This document shows positions 24,529 to 34,789 of a stretch of 64,000 bases of DNA, piece by piece (positions within the stretch are counted from its first letter, which is position 1; the number at the start of each line of letters is the position of its first letter). Source of the stretch: Nakamurella silvestris (lineage in GTDB: Bacteria > Actinomycetota > Actinomycetes > Mycobacteriales > Nakamurellaceae); NCBI GenBank assembly GCA_003576535.1, contig QXCQ01000209.1, positions 370 to 64,369 on the forward strand, read 5' to 3'. The notes below the pieces were generated by a model. The model worked only from the letters and a program-made list of their open reading frames with translations. It searched no databases and had not been told where the DNA came from. Made by a program: the position numbers and the translations under genes.

Positions 24529-25503
24529 TCAGTGGTCTCCCCACACCAGCACCGGCTTGGCCCGGTTCTGGGTGTCCACGGCCAGCGCGACCAACCGGTC
24601 GGCCTCCATCAGCGCATAAGTTCCGGTCACTCCACGGGGCGGGATCGGTCGCCCGTAGCCGACCTCCGCGGACTCGGCGGGAGTGAGATCACGTACCTCG
24701 AAGGCCTCCCGGGCCACCTCGGCGGCCGGCTGGATCCGCCGGTACATCTCCTCCCGCAGCTCCGGGTCGATCGCCGGGCGCGGGGGGCGCGGGGGGCGCT
24801 GCGCCCGCGGGACCGATGGCTCGGCATGGCCGGGGCGCACCGGCGGCCCGTCCGGGGCGTAGATGTCCACCGCGTCCTCGATCGAGAACGGCCCGATCCG
24901 GGTCCGTCGCAGGGCCGTCAGGTGCGCGCCGACCCCCAGGGCCGCACCGAGATCCCGCGCCAGGGCCCGGATGTAGGTTCCCGTGGTGCAGTCGACCCGG
25001 ACGTCGAGGTCGACGATCTGCTCCCCCGCCCGTTGGTCCAGCAGCTCGAAGGCGGTGATCGTCACCGGCCGCGCGGCCAGGACGACCTCTTCCCCCGAGC
25101 GAACCCGGTCGTAGGAACGCACCCCGTCGACCTTGATGGCCGACACCGAACTGGGCACCTGCTGGATGTCCCCGGTCAGGGCCGCCATCCCGGCGAGCAC
25201 CTGGTCCCGGGTCACCGCCGAAGCATCGACGGAGGCCGTGAACTCCCCCTCGGCGTCCTCGGTGGTGGTGCTCTGGCCGAGCCGGATGGTGGCCAGGTAG
25301 GACTTGTCCTTCAACGCCAGGTGTCCGAGCAGTTTCGTCCCGCGTTCGATCCCGAGGATCAGCAGGCCGCTCGCCATCGGGTCGAGGGTGCCGGCGTGGC
25401 CCACCTTCTTGGTGCCGAGCACGTACCTGGCCCGGCCGACGACATCGTGGGAGGTCGGTCCGATCGGCTTGGTGACGAGGAGTAGGCCGGACGGGGGTGT
25501 CAT
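24529..25503 (-). CDS. truB: tRNA pseudouridine(55) synthase
   Basis: 324 residues from the ATG at 25503, which overlaps the MFS stop (ATGA). Signature 'LLLVTKPIGPTSHDVV', then 'VGHAGTLDPMASGLLILGIE' with the catalytic Asp in TLD. The actinobacterial C-terminal domain follows a Pro/Arg-rich linker ('RAQRPPRPPRP'). It converts U55 of tRNAs to pseudouridine. Coupling to a membrane transporter upstream is unexpected, since truB usually travels with rbfA/infB or ribF. Confidence 0.97.
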   Translation of the reverse strand: MTPPSGLLLVTKPIGPTSHDVVGRARYVLGTKKVGHAGTLDPMASGLLILGIERGTKLLGHLALKDKSYLATIRLGQSTTTEDAEGEFTASVDASAVTRDQVLAGMAALTGDIQQVPSSVSAIKVDGVRSYDRVRSGEEVVLAARPVTITAFELLDQRAGEQIVDLDVRVDCTTGTYIRALARDLGAALGVGAHLTALRRTRIGPFSIEDAVDIYAPDGPPVRPGHAEPSVPRAQRPPRPPRPAIDPELREEMYRRIQPAAEVAREAFEVRDLTPAESAEVGYGRPIPPRGVTGTYALMEADRLVALAVDTQNRAKPVLVWGDH

Positions 25504-27065
25504 GTGCGGGGTCTTTCGTCGTGGGGCGGTTCGGCAGCGGGCGGTTCGACAGCAGGCGGTTCGGCAGCAAATGGTTCGACAGCAGGTGCTCCGGCAGCAA
25601 ATGGTTCGACAGCAGGTGGTTCGACAGCAGGTGCTCCGGCGGCAGATGGTCCGTGACCCTGCTCGCCGGCCGTTGGGTGGGCCCGCTCCGGATGCAGGGG
25701 CGGGAGCTGGGACGGGTGCAGATCCTTCTCCGACACCAGGTCGAACCGGTGCCGGTGCAGCTCCAAGGGGACGGCCTCGCCCCGCGCTGTCGCCATCAAC
25801 ACCCGCGAGCGCGTCCGCAACCACCACACGATCACCCGGAACAGACCGAACACCGTCAACAGCAGGATGCCGCTGAAGGCCCAGCGGAAGGCCTCGGCCG
25901 AGCGGACGGACGCCCCCGGCTCGACCAGGTCGAGCACCTTGCCCACCACGATCACCGCGATCACCGTGCCGGTGAATCCGCCGACGTTCACCAGACCCGT
26001 GGCCGTGGAGATCCGGTGCCGCGGGTTGTAGTCGCGGGCGAGCATGAAGGCCACGGTGGAGGCCGGCCCGCCGACCGAGAAGATGAGGATGACGATCACC
26101 AGCACCGGTCCGGGCGGGTGCCCGCCGGGCCAGGCGATCAGGGTGATCCAGCCGAGGATGCAGGCGGTGGACACGGCCAGCGCCAACGGCGATCGGGCGA
26201 TCGGCAACCGCCCCAGGACCGTGCCGACGATCAGACTCGAACAGAGCGAGCCGATGACCAGGACCACCAGAAAGCTCGACGCGGCCTGCGGCGAGTACCC
26301 GAGGGCCTGTGTCAGGTACGGGAACCCCCACAGCACCGAGAAGGTGTTGGGCCCGACCATGGTGGTGAAGTGGATCCAGAAGCCGAGCCTCCCGGCCGGA
26401 TGCCGCCAGGAGGATTTCACCTCCTGCCAGACCTTGGTGCCGGCAAGAGGATCGGACTTCGCGGCCAGGGCCGGTTGGGTCTCGTCCACCTCCGGTGTCC
26501 ATCGGGCGGGGCGGATCAGCAGCACCGAGTAGCCCAGGGAGATCGCCCCGGCCACGGCGAAGGTCGGAACCCAGCCGTAGCCGTGCAGCAGGGCCGTCAG
26601 CGGAAGGGTGGCGACCAGGTTTCCCGCGACCCCGACCAGACCGGTGAAGGAGGTGAAGATCGGGTACCGCCGGGCCGAGAACCACACCGAGACCAACCGC
26701 AGGACGCTGATGTAGGTCATCGCATCGCCGCAGCCGAGCAGTCCGCGCGCCACGAGGGCCAACGGGTAGTTCGGCACGAAGGCGAACATCATCTGGGCGC
26801 TGCCCATGATCAGCGTCGCCGTCAGCAGCATCCGGCGGGGGCCGTACTTGTCGATCAGGATGCCGGCCGGGATCTGCATGGCGGCGTAGATGCCGAGCTG
26901 CAGCATCACGAAGGTACTCAGCTGGGAGGCGGTCAGACCGAACCGTTCCTGGGCCTGCGGTCCGGCCACCCCGAGGGAGGTCCGGTGGAACACGGCGAGG
27001 AAGTACACGCCGACCCCCGCGCCCCAGACCAGCCAGGACGGGCGGAACGACACTGCGTGTGGCAC
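25500..27065 (-). CDS. Major facilitator superfamily transporter with repetitive C-terminal tail
   Basis: About 521 residues from the GTG at 27065 ('VPHAVSFRPSWLVWGAGVG'); a longer frame would overlap the gene upstream. Twelve membrane segments are expected. Motif A-like 'GILIDKYGPRRMLL' lies between helices 2 and 3. The last roughly 45 residues are a proline-alanine-glutamate tail built of PAVEP(P/F) and AAEPP repeats (DNA repeats at about 25520-25640), probably cytoplasmic. The substrate is unknown. The stop overlaps the truB start. Confidence 0.85.
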   Translation of the reverse strand: MPHAVSFRPSWLVWGAGVGVYFLAVFHRTSLGVAGPQAQERFGLTASQLSTFVMLQLGIYAAMQIPAGILIDKYGPRRMLLTATLIMGSAQMMFAFVPNYPLALVARGLLGCGDAMTYISVLRLVSVWFSARRYPIFTSFTGLVGVAGNLVATLPLTALLHGYGWVPTFAVAGAISLGYSVLLIRPARWTPEVDETQPALAAKSDPLAGTKVWQEVKSSWRHPAGRLGFWIHFTTMVGPNTFSVLWGFPYLTQALGYSPQAASSFLVVLVIGSLCSSLIVGTVLGRLPIARSPLALAVSTACILGWITLIAWPGGHPPGPVLVIVILIFSVGGPASTVAFMLARDYNPRHRISTATGLVNVGGFTGTVIAVIVVGKVLDLVEPGASVRSAEAFRWAFSGILLLTVFGLFRVIVWWLRTRSRVLMATARGEAVPLELHRHRFDLVSEKDLHPSQLPPLHPERAHPTAGEQGHGPSAAGAPAVEPPAVEPFAAGAPAVEPFAAEPPAVEPPAAEPPHDERPRT

Positions 27066-27102
27066 TGATCCACTTTCTGCGAGATCGGGAGGGTGGTGCG
27101 GG

Positions 27103-27339
27103 TCAGCCGTGCGGCGTCGACCCCGGAGGCCCGCCACGATCAGCCCGGCCGGCGCGGACGATCCGGGTGCAGGCGCTCACACATCCGGCGACACAGGCCA
27201 ACAGCACCAGCCCGGTGAACAGACGCAGCACACCGTTGCCGGGTTCCACGGTCTCCAGGAAAAGACGCAGCCACAGGGCGACGGCGATACCGGAGAGCGC
27301 GAGGATCAACTGCGCACGTGCGGCGGACGCTGCTGGCAT
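27103..27339 (-). CDS. Small membrane protein
   Basis: 78 residues from the ATG at 27339, which has a perfect AGGAGG site 8 nt upstream; the longer open frame to 27594 has no such support. Two membrane helices ('LILALSGIAVALWLRLFL' and 'VLRLFTGLVLLACVAGCVSA') and a short basic tail are visible. No family is recognised. It precedes the MFS gene by 37 nt and could be a companion subunit. The 264 bp upstream (27340-27603) show no gene or obvious signal. Confidence 0.65.
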   Translation of the reverse strand: MPAASAARAQLILALSGIAVALWLRLFLETVEPGNGVLRLFTGLVLLACVAGCVSACTRIVRAGRADRGGPPGSTPHG

Positions 27340-27603
27340 CTCATGGCCTCCTGGAGTCCACGTCGGTCGGTGGTGACGACATCCAGCTTGGCAGATCAAC
27401 GCCGAAGTTTCTTCCAACGGGCCGGGACCTCGCCGGACAGGGAGGGCGGGCCGGTCCCGATGTCGGCGCGCCGCCCTGCCGCCGGGTTCCACCCGTGTCC
27501 GAAGGTTCTGCTCCGAATGAATGGGACCCGAACCGGTGGCCCCTCGGCCCCGCAGCCGATCCGTCGCCGTCCAGGACGGCCCTTCTCGTCCCAACGTCGG
27601 CCG

Positions 27604-28293
27604 TCAGCGTTGCCGGGGTTCTGTCCGAACGGTGAGGAGGTAGTTGTGCTCGTCGAAGGATGCAGCGACCATTCCGGGGCCTCGACGCTGGATTCGGACT
27701 TGAGTGGACCGTGTGCTGAGTTCGCTGCCCATCAGGTCGTCGATGAGTTCCTCGACCAGCGAGTCCCGGGGCTCCTCGCGATGCTGTCCCGGCTCGATGC
27801 CGGCGGATGGACAGCCACCGGCGGTGCATTCCTCGTCGATGTCGAAGGGGTCATGTTCGAAGGCGTAGTGGAAGCAGCTGTAGTGCATACCTTCGAATAC
27901 CTCGAACTGGTCGGACCGGACCGTGACCAGGCGACCACAACGCCGACAGACCAGGGCCGGCGAAATGAGACGCGACAGGAAGGCGTCAAGTGTCCGGTCG
28001 ATGTCGTCATTTCCGGCGGATTCCTCCTCGACCAGCAGACCGAGGTGGTAGCGGAGCAGAGTGTGGCGACCGTGCGCAGCTCGAACCCGGACCGATGAGG
28101 CGAACGGAGCGTCGGACCCGGGCAGGGTGAACAGCAGGTCGTACTCCGACAGCTGCGCGACCAGGACCTCCTGCCAACGACCTCTGACCTGCGTCAAGGT
28201 GATGGCGTTCGCCTGGGCGGCTGGGACGCCGTGCAGATCGCGGAGGCCATCGAAGGTGGACTGCCAACTGGTGTGGGACACACTCACGATCAT
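27604..28293 (-). CDS. Hypothetical protein with a Cys-rich C-terminal half
   Basis: About 229 residues from the ATG at 28293 (MIVSVSHTSW), preceded by a GGTGG stretch; starts further upstream in the same frame are possible. A CRRC pair ('LVCRRCGRLV') and later cysteines ('EECTAGGC', 'YSCFHY') could bind zinc. I recognise no family. It lies between nrnA and the transporter on the same strand. Confidence that it is coding rests on frame length, start and protein-like composition. Confidence 0.55.
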   Translation of the reverse strand: MIVSVSHTSWQSTFDGLRDLHGVPAAQANAITLTQVRGRWQEVLVAQLSEYDLLFTLPGSDAPFASSVRVRAAHGRHTLLRYHLGLLVEEESAGNDDIDRTLDAFLSRLISPALVCRRCGRLVTVRSDQFEVFEGMHYSCFHYAFEHDPFDIDEECTAGGCPSAGIEPGQHREEPRDSLVEELIDDLMGSELSTRSTQVRIQRRGPGMVAASFDEHNYLLTVRTEPRQR

Positions 28294-28471
28294 GCCTGTA
28301 CCACCTGCAATCACACCGACGCAGGTGTTGTCCGAGCAGTCACGATCGGCCTGTCGGGCCGAGCCCCGTGAGCGCCGGTTGCGGAACGTCATCCGGGCGC
28401 AGGTTCCGGGCGTTGAACATATGCGCTCCCCTTCGGCGAACACCCGGTGGAAGGAGCGCACGCCCCGGTAG

Positions 28472-29512
28472 TCAGGACCGGACGGCCGACCCACCCAGTG
28501 CTGCGGTCAGTTCGCTGAGCACATCATGCGCCTGTCCGGAGGTTCCGTAGCCGGCGGCACGCGGATGACCGCCACCGCCCAGCGTGGCGGCGACGGCAGC
28601 CACGTTGGCGAAGTTCTTCGCCCGCAGGGACACCTGCCACCTGCCGGGGTCGGTCTCCTTGATGACGGCGGCGACCTCGGCCTCGTCGGCGGTACGGATG
28701 ATGTCGATGACGGAGTCGAGTTCCTCCTGGCGCATCCCCTCGGCGGCGGCCAACGAGATCGTCACGGCGACGAGCCCCGCCCCGCCCACGGCAGATCGGT
28801 CCAGGACCGCATCCCCCAGCACGGAGGACAACATGCCGAGCCACCCGAACGGATGGCTGTCCATGATCGGCCGGATGATCTCCTCCGGGTCGATCCGATG
28901 TTCCAGCAGTTCCGCCGCCAGCACGTGATCCTGGGAGGCGGCGAACCGGAACCCACCGGTGTCCGTGGCCAGACCTGCGTACAGGTTGGTGGCGATGGCC
29001 TTCGTCAGATCCTGATCCAGGTCGTTCAGGATCTCGGCGATCAGGCAGACCGTGGCATTGGCCCCGGTGTCGATGAGCTGGTGGTTGCCGAAACCGGTGT
29101 TGCTCGCATGATGGTCGATGCAGACCGAGTCCCCGGCGGTGCGGAACAGCGAACCGAGCGCGCCCAGTCGTTCGACCGAGCCGACATCGACGGAGACGAC
29201 CAGGTCCGGTGTGGTCGGAACCAGCTCGACCGGCCGGATCAGATGCTGTCCGGGAAGGGCGCGGAGCGAGGCCGGGACCTCCGACGGGTAGCTGAAGGAG
29301 ACCACCACCTCACGACCGGAGCTTTCCAGGGCCAGCCCTAGGGCAAGGGCGCTGCCCAATGCGTCGGCGTCGGGATTCACATGGGCCAGGATGACCACCG
29401 TCCGCGCCTTGACCAGAGCCTTCAGCACGGCGGCGAGGTCGGTCCGGCGCTTGTTCGTCCGCCCGCCGAGTTCGGTCATGAACGCTTTCAGGGACTCCAC
29501 CGACTCGGCCAT
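28472..29512 (-). CDS. nrnA: Bifunctional oligoribonuclease / PAP phosphatase (DHH/DHHA1 family)
   Basis: 346 residues. DHH-family metal motifs are seen: 'HVNPDADALGS', 'VSVDVGS', 'IDHHASN', and the DHHA1 motif 'GGGGHPRAAG' near the C-terminus. NrnA enzymes degrade nano-RNAs and dephosphorylate pAp, and some hydrolyse cyclic-dinucleotide products. It follows rbfA by 3 nt, the conserved order infB-rbfA-nrnA of actinobacteria (Rv2839c-Rv2838c-Rv2837c). Confidence 0.95.
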   Translation of the reverse strand: MAESVESLKAFMTELGGRTNKRRTDLAAVLKALVKARTVVILAHVNPDADALGSALALGLALESSGREVVVSFSYPSEVPASLRALPGQHLIRPVELVPTTPDLVVSVDVGSVERLGALGSLFRTAGDSVCIDHHASNTGFGNHQLIDTGANATVCLIAEILNDLDQDLTKAIATNLYAGLATDTGGFRFAASQDHVLAAELLEHRIDPEEIIRPIMDSHPFGWLGMLSSVLGDAVLDRSAVGGAGLVAVTISLAAAEGMRQEELDSVIDIIRTADEAEVAAVIKETDPGRWQVSLRAKNFANVAAVAATLGGGGHPRAAGYGTSGQAHDVLSELTAALGGSAVRS

Positions 29513-29515
29513 GGA

Positions 29516-30049
29516 TCAGCGGCCGGCGTCAGTGGGTTCGGTCGAGGCGTCCGTGTCCGAGTCCTCGAGATCCTCGGCATCGTCGCTGTCGAGGTCCTCG
29601 TCCGGGTCCTCGTCGAGATCCTCGGCGACCTCACGCGGGGACTTGTACGGGTCGGCGTCGCCGGCGTACCGCGCTTGCGCGGCCTGGGCGGCGACTGCCG
29701 CGTCGGCGGCCTGGGCGACCGCGAGCAGTTCGTTCATCCGACGGGCGCCGTCCGGCACCTGGTCGAGTTTGAAGGCCAGGGTGGGGGTGAACTTGATGCC
29801 GGTCTGCTTGCCGACCGCGCTGCGGAGCACCCCGGTGGCGCTGGTCAGTGCCGCGCCGGTGGCCGCGGTCTCCTCGGCATCGCCGTAGACGGTGTAGTAG
29901 ACGACAGCATCCCGCAGGTCAGGGGTGACGGTCGCGGCGGTGATGGTCAACATCGCCAGCCGCGGGTCCTTGACCTGGTGTTCGATCTCCGTGGCCACGA
30001 TCGCCACGATGCGTTTGGCCAGTCGCCGTGCGCGTGCTGAATCAGCCAT
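29516..30049 (-). CDS. rbfA: Ribosome-binding factor A with acidic tail
   Basis: 177 residues from the ATG at 30049, which has an AAAGGA site. The KH-like RbfA core ('[20 protein letters not shown]', 'YYTVYGD', '[17 protein letters not shown]') matures the 16S rRNA 5' end. The last 35 or so residues are an Asp/Glu-rich tail ('[20 protein letters not shown]'). RimP in the same operon has a similar, longer tail. The gap to infB is 121 nt, longer than other gaps in this operon. Confidence 0.95.
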   Translation of the reverse strand: MADSARARRLAKRIVAIVATEIEHQVKDPRLAMLTITAATVTPDLRDAVVYYTVYGDAEETAATGAALTSATGVLRSAVGKQTGIKFTPTLAFKLDQVPDGARRMNELLAVAQAADAAVAAQAAQARYAGDADPYKSPREVAEDLDEDPDEDLDSDDAEDLEDSDTDASTEPTDAGR

Positions 30050-30170
30050 GGGTGGGTCCTTTCGTCTTCCGAGGTCGACCGGTGCGGGCCGGGGCGGGCA
30101 CCGGTCGAGAACACCGGGCCCGCGGCCGGCCGTTGGTACGGCCGGCCGCGAACCCAGTGGTTGTCGAGCT

Positions 30171-33035
30171 CTAGTTGGAGCGAGGCTTCTCGCGCGTCTC
30201 GTAGGTCTCGATGGTGTCGTCGATCTCGATGTTGTTCCAGCTGCCCAGTCCGACACCGCACTCGAAGCCCTCGCGGACCTCGGTGGCGTCATCCTTGAAC
30301 CGCTTGAGCGAGTCGATCTGCAGGTTGTCGTTGACCACGACACCGTTGCGGAGCAGACGGGCCTTGGCGTTCCGGCGGATGGTGCCCGTCCGGACGATGC
30401 AACCGGCGATGTTGCCGAACTTCGAGGACCGGAAGACCTCGCGGATCTCCGCGGAGCCCACCATGACCTCTTCGAACTCCGGCTTCAACATGCCCTTCAG
30501 CGCGGCCTCGATCTCGTCGATGGCCTGGTAGATCACGCTGTAGTAGCGGATGTCGACACCCTCGCGGTCAGCGAGTTCCTGCACACCACGGACCGGCTTG
30601 ACGTTGAAACCGACAACGATCGCCTCGGTGGTCGCGGCCAGGTTGATGTCGTCCTGGGTGATGCCACCGACGCCGCGGTGGACGACACGCAGGTTGACCT
30701 CGCCACCGACCTCGAGCTTCATCAGCGAATCCTCGAGCGCCTCGACGGTGCCGGAGTTGTCGCCCTTGATGATCAGGGTCAGGTTCTCGATCTTGTTCTC
30801 GGCCAGGGCGGCGCCCAGGTCCTCCAACGTGATCCGGCGGCGGTTGGCCACCATCGCCTTGCGCTGCCGTGCCTGACGCCGTTCGGCGATCTGGCGGGCA
30901 ACCCGGTCCTCTTCCACGGCGAGGAAGGAATCTCCCGCGCCGGGGACGGAGGTCAGGCCGAGCACCTGGACCGGACGCGACGGGGTCGCCTCCGTGACCG
31001 GCTCGCCGTGATCGCCGAGCATCGCGCGAACACGACCGTAGGCGTCACCGGCGACGATGGAGTCACCGACGCGCAGGGTTCCGCGCTGCACCAGGACGGT
31101 GGCGACCGCACCACGACCGCGGTCGAGGTGGGCCTCGATGGCCACACCCTGCGCCGGCATGTCGGGGTTGGCCCGCAGGTCCAGGGCGGCGTCGGCGGTC
31201 AGCAGGACGGCTTCGAGCAGACCGTCGATGTTGATCCGGGACTTCGCCGAGATCTCCACGAACATGGTCTCCCCGCCGTACTCCTCGGCGACCAGACCGT
31301 ACTCGGTCAGCTGCTGCCGGATCTTGTCCGGGTTCGCGCCTTCCTTGTCGATCTTGTTGATCGCGACGACGATCGGCACCTCGGCCGCGGCGGCGTGGTT
31401 GATCGCCTCCACGGTCTGCGGCATCACACCGTCATCGGCGGCCACGACGAGCACGACGATGTCGGTGGACTTCGAGCCACGGGCACGCATGGCGGTGAAC
31501 GCCTCGTGACCCGGGGTGTCGATGAAGGTGATCAGACGCTCGTTGCCGCCCAGCTCGGTGGTGACCTGGTAGGCACCGATGTGCTGGGTGATGCCGCCGG
31601 CCTCGCGGTCGACGACGTTGGTGCTGCGGATGGCGTCGAGGAGCTTGGTCTTACCGTGATCGACGTGACCCATGACGGTGACGACCGGCGGACGGACCTG
31701 CAGCTCGTCCTCACCGCCGTCGTTCTCGCCGTAGGACAGGTCGAAGGTCTCCAGCAGCTCGCGGTCCTCCTCGTCCGGGGACACGATTTCGATGACGAAA
31801 CCCATCTCCGTGCCGAGCAGTTCCAGGATGACGTCCGACACCGACTGGGTGGCGGTCACCATCTCACCGAGGTGGAACAGGGCCTGCACCATCGAGGCCG
31901 GGTTGGCGTCGATCTTGTCCGCGAAATCACTCAGGGACGAGCCTCGGACCAGGCGGATCGTGCTGCCGTCGCCGCGGGGCAGGGTGACGCCACCGACCGA
32001 CGGAGCCTGCATGTTGTCGAATTCCTGGCGACGCTGCTTCTTGGACTTGCGCCCCTTGCGGGACGGGCCGCCCTGGCGCCCGAAGGCACCAGCGGCGCCA
32101 CCGCGGCCACGGCCGCCGGCACCCGGACGGGCGCCGCCGCCACCGGGACCACCGGTGTTACCACCGGGAGCTCCACCGGGACCACCGCTGCGGTAGGCAC
32201 CGCCACCGGCGGGGGCACCGCCGGGCGAGCCACCGCGGTAGCCGCCGGGGGCGCCACCGGGACGAGGGGCTGCACCCGGACGACCGCCGGGGGTACCGGG
32301 ACGCGGGGCACCGGGACCTGCGGGGCGCGGGGCCCCACCGGGAACACCCGGGCGACCGGCCGGCGGGCGCGGGACACCGGGGACGCTGCCGCCGGGCCGC
32401 GGGGCGGCCGGACGGGCGCTGCCGCTGCCCACACCGAACGGGTTGTTGCCCACACGCGGCGGACGAGGTGCACCGGGCACCCCACCGCCGGCCGGACGCG
32501 GCGGACGGCTGTCCGACGTCTCCGGGCGGGCCGGACGAGCAGGGGCCGGGGTGGCCGCTGCCGGACGGAACTCCGGGTTCGGATCCGCGGCGGGGGCCGG
32601 AGCCGGTGCCGGGGCGGGAGCCGGAGCTGCAGCAGCCGCCGGGGCGGGAGCTGCGGGTTTGGCGACCGGACCGGGCACGGACGGCTTGGGCCGATCCACC
32701 GGGGCCGGTGCGGCGGCCGGGGCCGGAGCAGCAGCAACCGGGGCTGCCGCGGCGGGTGCCTCGGCTGCGGGAGCTGCCGGGGCCGGTGCGGCTGCGGCCG
32801 GCGCTGCCGGACGCGGTGCCGCCGGACGGGCCGGACGAGGGGTCGGCTTCGCATCGGCCGATTCGGCCGCGCTTGCCGCTGGGAAGGAGTCGCGGAGCTT
32901 ACGGACCACCGGTGCTTCGATGGTCGACGATGCGCTCTTCACGAATTCACCAAGCTCCTGGAGCTTGGTCATGATCTCTTTGCTGGACTTGCCGAGCTCT
33001 TTTGCGAGCTCATGTACTCGGGCCTTGCCTGCCAC
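30171..33035 (-). CDS. infB: Translation initiation factor IF-2
   Basis: 954 residues from a GTG at 33035 with an AAGGAG site. The N-terminal IF2-N segment '[20 protein letters not shown]' is followed by about 280 residues of Ala/Pro/Gly-rich linker with PAAAPA- and GGAPGG-type repeats. The G domain then shows G1 '[11 protein letters not shown]', G3 'DTPGHEAF' and G4 'NKID', followed by the EF-Tu-like and fMet-tRNA-binding C-terminal domains. It positions initiator tRNA on the 30S subunit. The long linker is usual for actinobacteria. Confidence 0.98.
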   Translation of the reverse strand: MAGKARVHELAKELGKSSKEIMTKLQELGEFVKSASSTIEAPVVRKLRDSFPAASAAESADAKPTPRPARPAAPRPAAPAAAAPAPAAPAAEAPAAAAPVAAAPAPAAAPAPVDRPKPSVPGPVAKPAAPAPAAAAAPAPAPAPAPAPAADPNPEFRPAAATPAPARPARPETSDSRPPRPAGGGVPGAPRPPRVGNNPFGVGSGSARPAAPRPGGSVPGVPRPPAGRPGVPGGAPRPAGPGAPRPGTPGGRPGAAPRPGGAPGGYRGGSPGGAPAGGGAYRSGGPGGAPGGNTGGPGGGGARPGAGGRGRGGAAGAFGRQGGPSRKGRKSKKQRRQEFDNMQAPSVGGVTLPRGDGSTIRLVRGSSLSDFADKIDANPASMVQALFHLGEMVTATQSVSDVILELLGTEMGFVIEIVSPDEEDRELLETFDLSYGENDGGEDELQVRPPVVTVMGHVDHGKTKLLDAIRSTNVVDREAGGITQHIGAYQVTTELGGNERLITFIDTPGHEAFTAMRARGSKSTDIVVLVVAADDGVMPQTVEAINHAAAAEVPIVVAINKIDKEGANPDKIRQQLTEYGLVAEEYGGETMFVEISAKSRINIDGLLEAVLLTADAALDLRANPDMPAQGVAIEAHLDRGRGAVATVLVQRGTLRVGDSIVAGDAYGRVRAMLGDHGEPVTEATPSRPVQVLGLTSVPGAGDSFLAVEEDRVARQIAERRQARQRKAMVANRRRITLEDLGAALAENKIENLTLIIKGDNSGTVEALEDSLMKLEVGGEVNLRVVHRGVGGITQDDINLAATTEAIVVGFNVKPVRGVQELADREGVDIRYYSVIYQAIDEIEAALKGMLKPEFEEVMVGSAEIREVFRSSKFGNIAGCIVRTGTIRRNAKARLLRNGVVVNDNLQIDSLKRFKDDATEVREGFECGVGLGSWNNIEIDDTIETYETREKPRSN

Positions 33036-33154
33036 TGCTCTCCTTAGAGTGAGGTCAGGCTGGGGCGCCGGACCTCTAGTTGTGCTGGTTGCTGCTCATC
33101 GCTGGTGCTTCACGACATGCTCACGATGGGTCGACCTGCTTTCGATCTTGACGG

Positions 33155-33176
33155 CGGTCCCGCGGCTGCGGGACCG
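33155..33176. terminator. Perfect 9-bp hairpin between ylxR and infB
   Basis: CGGTCCCGC (33155-33163) pairs perfectly with GCGGGACCG (33168-33176) around a GGCT loop. It lies in the 280-nt gap inside an otherwise dense operon, 120 nt before the infB start. With no T-run it may be a weak terminator, attenuator or processing site that sets infB level. Confidence 0.45.
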
Positions 33177-33222
33177 TCTCCAGCCCCGGGCCGAGGATTT
33201 CGGGCCCGGTGTGCTGAACTGC

Positions 33223-33324
33223 TGTTCGAACCACGGGCGGGTTCGAACCACCTGCGGTGCTCGAGCCGACTGCCTGCTCGAACGGGACTTCAATCTCGAA
33301 CTACCTGCGCTCGAACTACTTGCG
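33223..33324. repeat. Cluster of TCGAAC-containing short repeats between ylxR and infB
   Basis: TTCGAACCAC occurs at 33225-33234 and 33242-33251. CTCGAACTACCTGCG / CTCGAACTACTTGCG occur near 33296 and 33310, with two looser copies (GCTCGAGCC, GCTCGAACG) between. The array runs into the last codons of ylxR. It looks like a degenerate tandem repeat; no function is evident. Confidence 0.55.
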
Positions 33325-33660
33325 GAGGCCGGGCTGCTGCCCGTCCTCCCCCACCGGGGCATCGAGGGACTCGATGAACCCGATCAACGCCGACTCGTCC
33401 AGCTCCCCGTTGACCCGGAGGGCCCGCGGGAACGCTCGACGACGCTGGGCCAGGCGCAGGCAGTCCGATGTCGGATGGAGCCAGGCGCCACGGCCGGGAT
33501 TCCGCAGTCGTACATCCGGTACCAGGGCACCGGCGACGGCAACGACGCGGAGTAGATCTCGACTCGGATGCCGCTGCCGACAGCCGACGCAGGTGCGGAT
33601 CGGGGTGCTCCCCGAAGGCACTTCGACGGCCGGCAGAACTGAACTCCGGGCCAGCATCAC
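33316..33660 (-). CDS. ylxR: YlxR family RNA-binding protein (DUF448)
   Basis: 114 residues. The family core '[20 protein letters not shown]' with GRGAW ('[10 protein letters not shown]') and '[10 protein letters not shown]' is complete. YlxR is a small nucleic-acid-binding protein always found between nusA and infB; in some species it affects RNase P activity or transcription. The order rimP-nusA-ylxR-infB is conserved here. The gap to nusA is 127 nt and that to infB 280 nt. Confidence 0.92.
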   Translation of the reverse strand: MMLARSSVLPAVEVPSGSTPIRTCVGCRQRHPSRDLLRVVAVAGALVPDVRLRNPGRGAWLHPTSDCLRLAQRRRAFPRALRVNGELDESALIGFIESLDAPVGEDGQQPGLRK

Positions 33661-33787
33661 ACTCTACCGCCGATCCGTGCCGGGTAGGACATTCCCCTCG
33701 CCGGTGTTCCGGCGATCTGCCACGGCAGCACTGTCGGCTGTGTCACACCACACCGGGCCGGGGCCGGCTGCGGGCCCGAGGGGGTGC

Positions 33788-34789
33788 TCAGCTCTCGTCC
33801 GGTTCGACGGGGGCGGCGTCGCTGCGGATGTCGATCCGCCAGCCGGTCAGCCGAGCGGCCAACCGGGCGTTCTGCCCTTCCTTGCCGATCGCCAGCGACA
33901 GCTGGAAGTCCGGCACGATCACCCGGGCGGCCCGAGCGGCCGCGTCGACCACGGTGATGGAGAGGGCGCGCGCCGGGGAGAGCGCGTTCCCGACGAAGGT
34001 CGCCGGATCGTCGTCGTAGTCGATGATGTCGATCTTCTCACCGTTGAGCTCGCTCATGACGGCGCGCACCCGGGAGCCCATCGGCCCGATGCAGGCACCC
34101 TTGGCATTGACCCCGGCGACGGTGGCCCGGACCGAGATCTTCGTCCGGTGACCGGCCTCGCGGGCCACCGCGGTGATCTCCACGGTGCCGTCCTTGACCT
34201 CGGGCACCTCACGGGCGAACAACTCGCGGACGAGGTTCGGGTGGGTACGGGAGAGGGTGATCTGGGGCCCGCGCATACCGCGGACGACCGAGACGACGTA
34301 GCAGCTGATGCGCTTGCCGTGCTCGTAGGTCTCCTCCTTGGACTGCACCTGCTCGGCGGCCGGGATGACTCCCTCGACGCCTTCCAGGTCGACCACGACC
34401 ACACCCTTGGCGTTGACCCGGGCGTCGGCGCTGATCTTGCCGCTGATCAGTTCGCCTTCCTTGCCGGCGAAATCGCCGAAGGTGCGCTCGTTCTCGACAT
34501 CCCGCAGGCGCTGCAGGATGACCTGCCGTGCGGTGGTGGCCGCGATCCGGCCGAAGTCCTGAGGGGTGTCGTCCCACTCGTCGACGACAGCACCGGAATC
34601 GTCCAGTTCCCGGGCGAGAACCCGGATCTGGCCGGTCTTCTGGTCCACCTCGACCCGGGCCTGGGCCACGTGGCCGTCGGTGTGGCGGTAGGCGGTGAGC
34701 AGGGCCGTCTGCAGGGTCTCGATCAACGAATCGAAGGAGATGCCCTTCTCCCGCTCGACGGCGCGTAGTGCGGCGATGTCAACATTCAT
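33788..34789 (-). CDS. nusA: Transcription termination/antitermination protein NusA
   Basis: 333 residues, the short actinobacterial form without C-terminal acidic repeats. The N-terminal RNA-polymerase-binding domain (about 1-110) is followed by an S1 domain ('[20 protein letters not shown]') and two KH domains ('[20 protein letters not shown]' and '[20 protein letters not shown]'). It modulates pausing, termination and rRNA antitermination. The ATG overlaps the rimP stop by 4 nt. Confidence 0.97.
   Translation of the reverse strand: MNVDIAALRAVEREKGISFDSLIETLQTALLTAYRHTDGHVAQARVEVDQKTGQIRVLARELDDSGAVVDEWDDTPQDFGRIAATTARQVILQRLRDVENERTFGDFAGKEGELISGKISADARVNAKGVVVVDLEGVEGVIPAAEQVQSKEETYEHGKRISCYVVSVVRGMRGPQITLSRTHPNLVRELFAREVPEVKDGTVEITAVAREAGHRTKISVRATVAGVNAKGACIGPMGSRVRAVMSELNGEKIDIIDYDDDPATFVGNALSPARALSITVVDAAARAARVIVPDFQLSLAIGKEGQNARLAARLTGWRIDIRSDAAPVEPDES

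Noticed and set aside
24529-26685. A 718-codon frame ending in truB
   Set aside because: Only the last 324 codons are TruB. The upstream part is an out-of-frame reading of the MFS gene, and the ATG at 25503 is coupled to the MFS stop.
29925-33047. A 1040-codon open frame antisense to infB and rbfA
   Set aside because: It mirrors IF-2, and its Gly/Thr-rich stretch is just the complement of the Ala/Pro-rich IF-2 linker.
33225-33251. GGTTCGAACC-like motifs suggesting a tRNA T-arm
   Set aside because: No acceptor, D-arm or anticodon structure could be drawn around them; they belong to a short tandem repeat.
33096-33362. An 88-codon Ser/Arg-rich frame between ylxR and infB
   Set aside because: It overlaps the TCGAAC repeats and the hairpin, is low complexity, and has no homology-like features.
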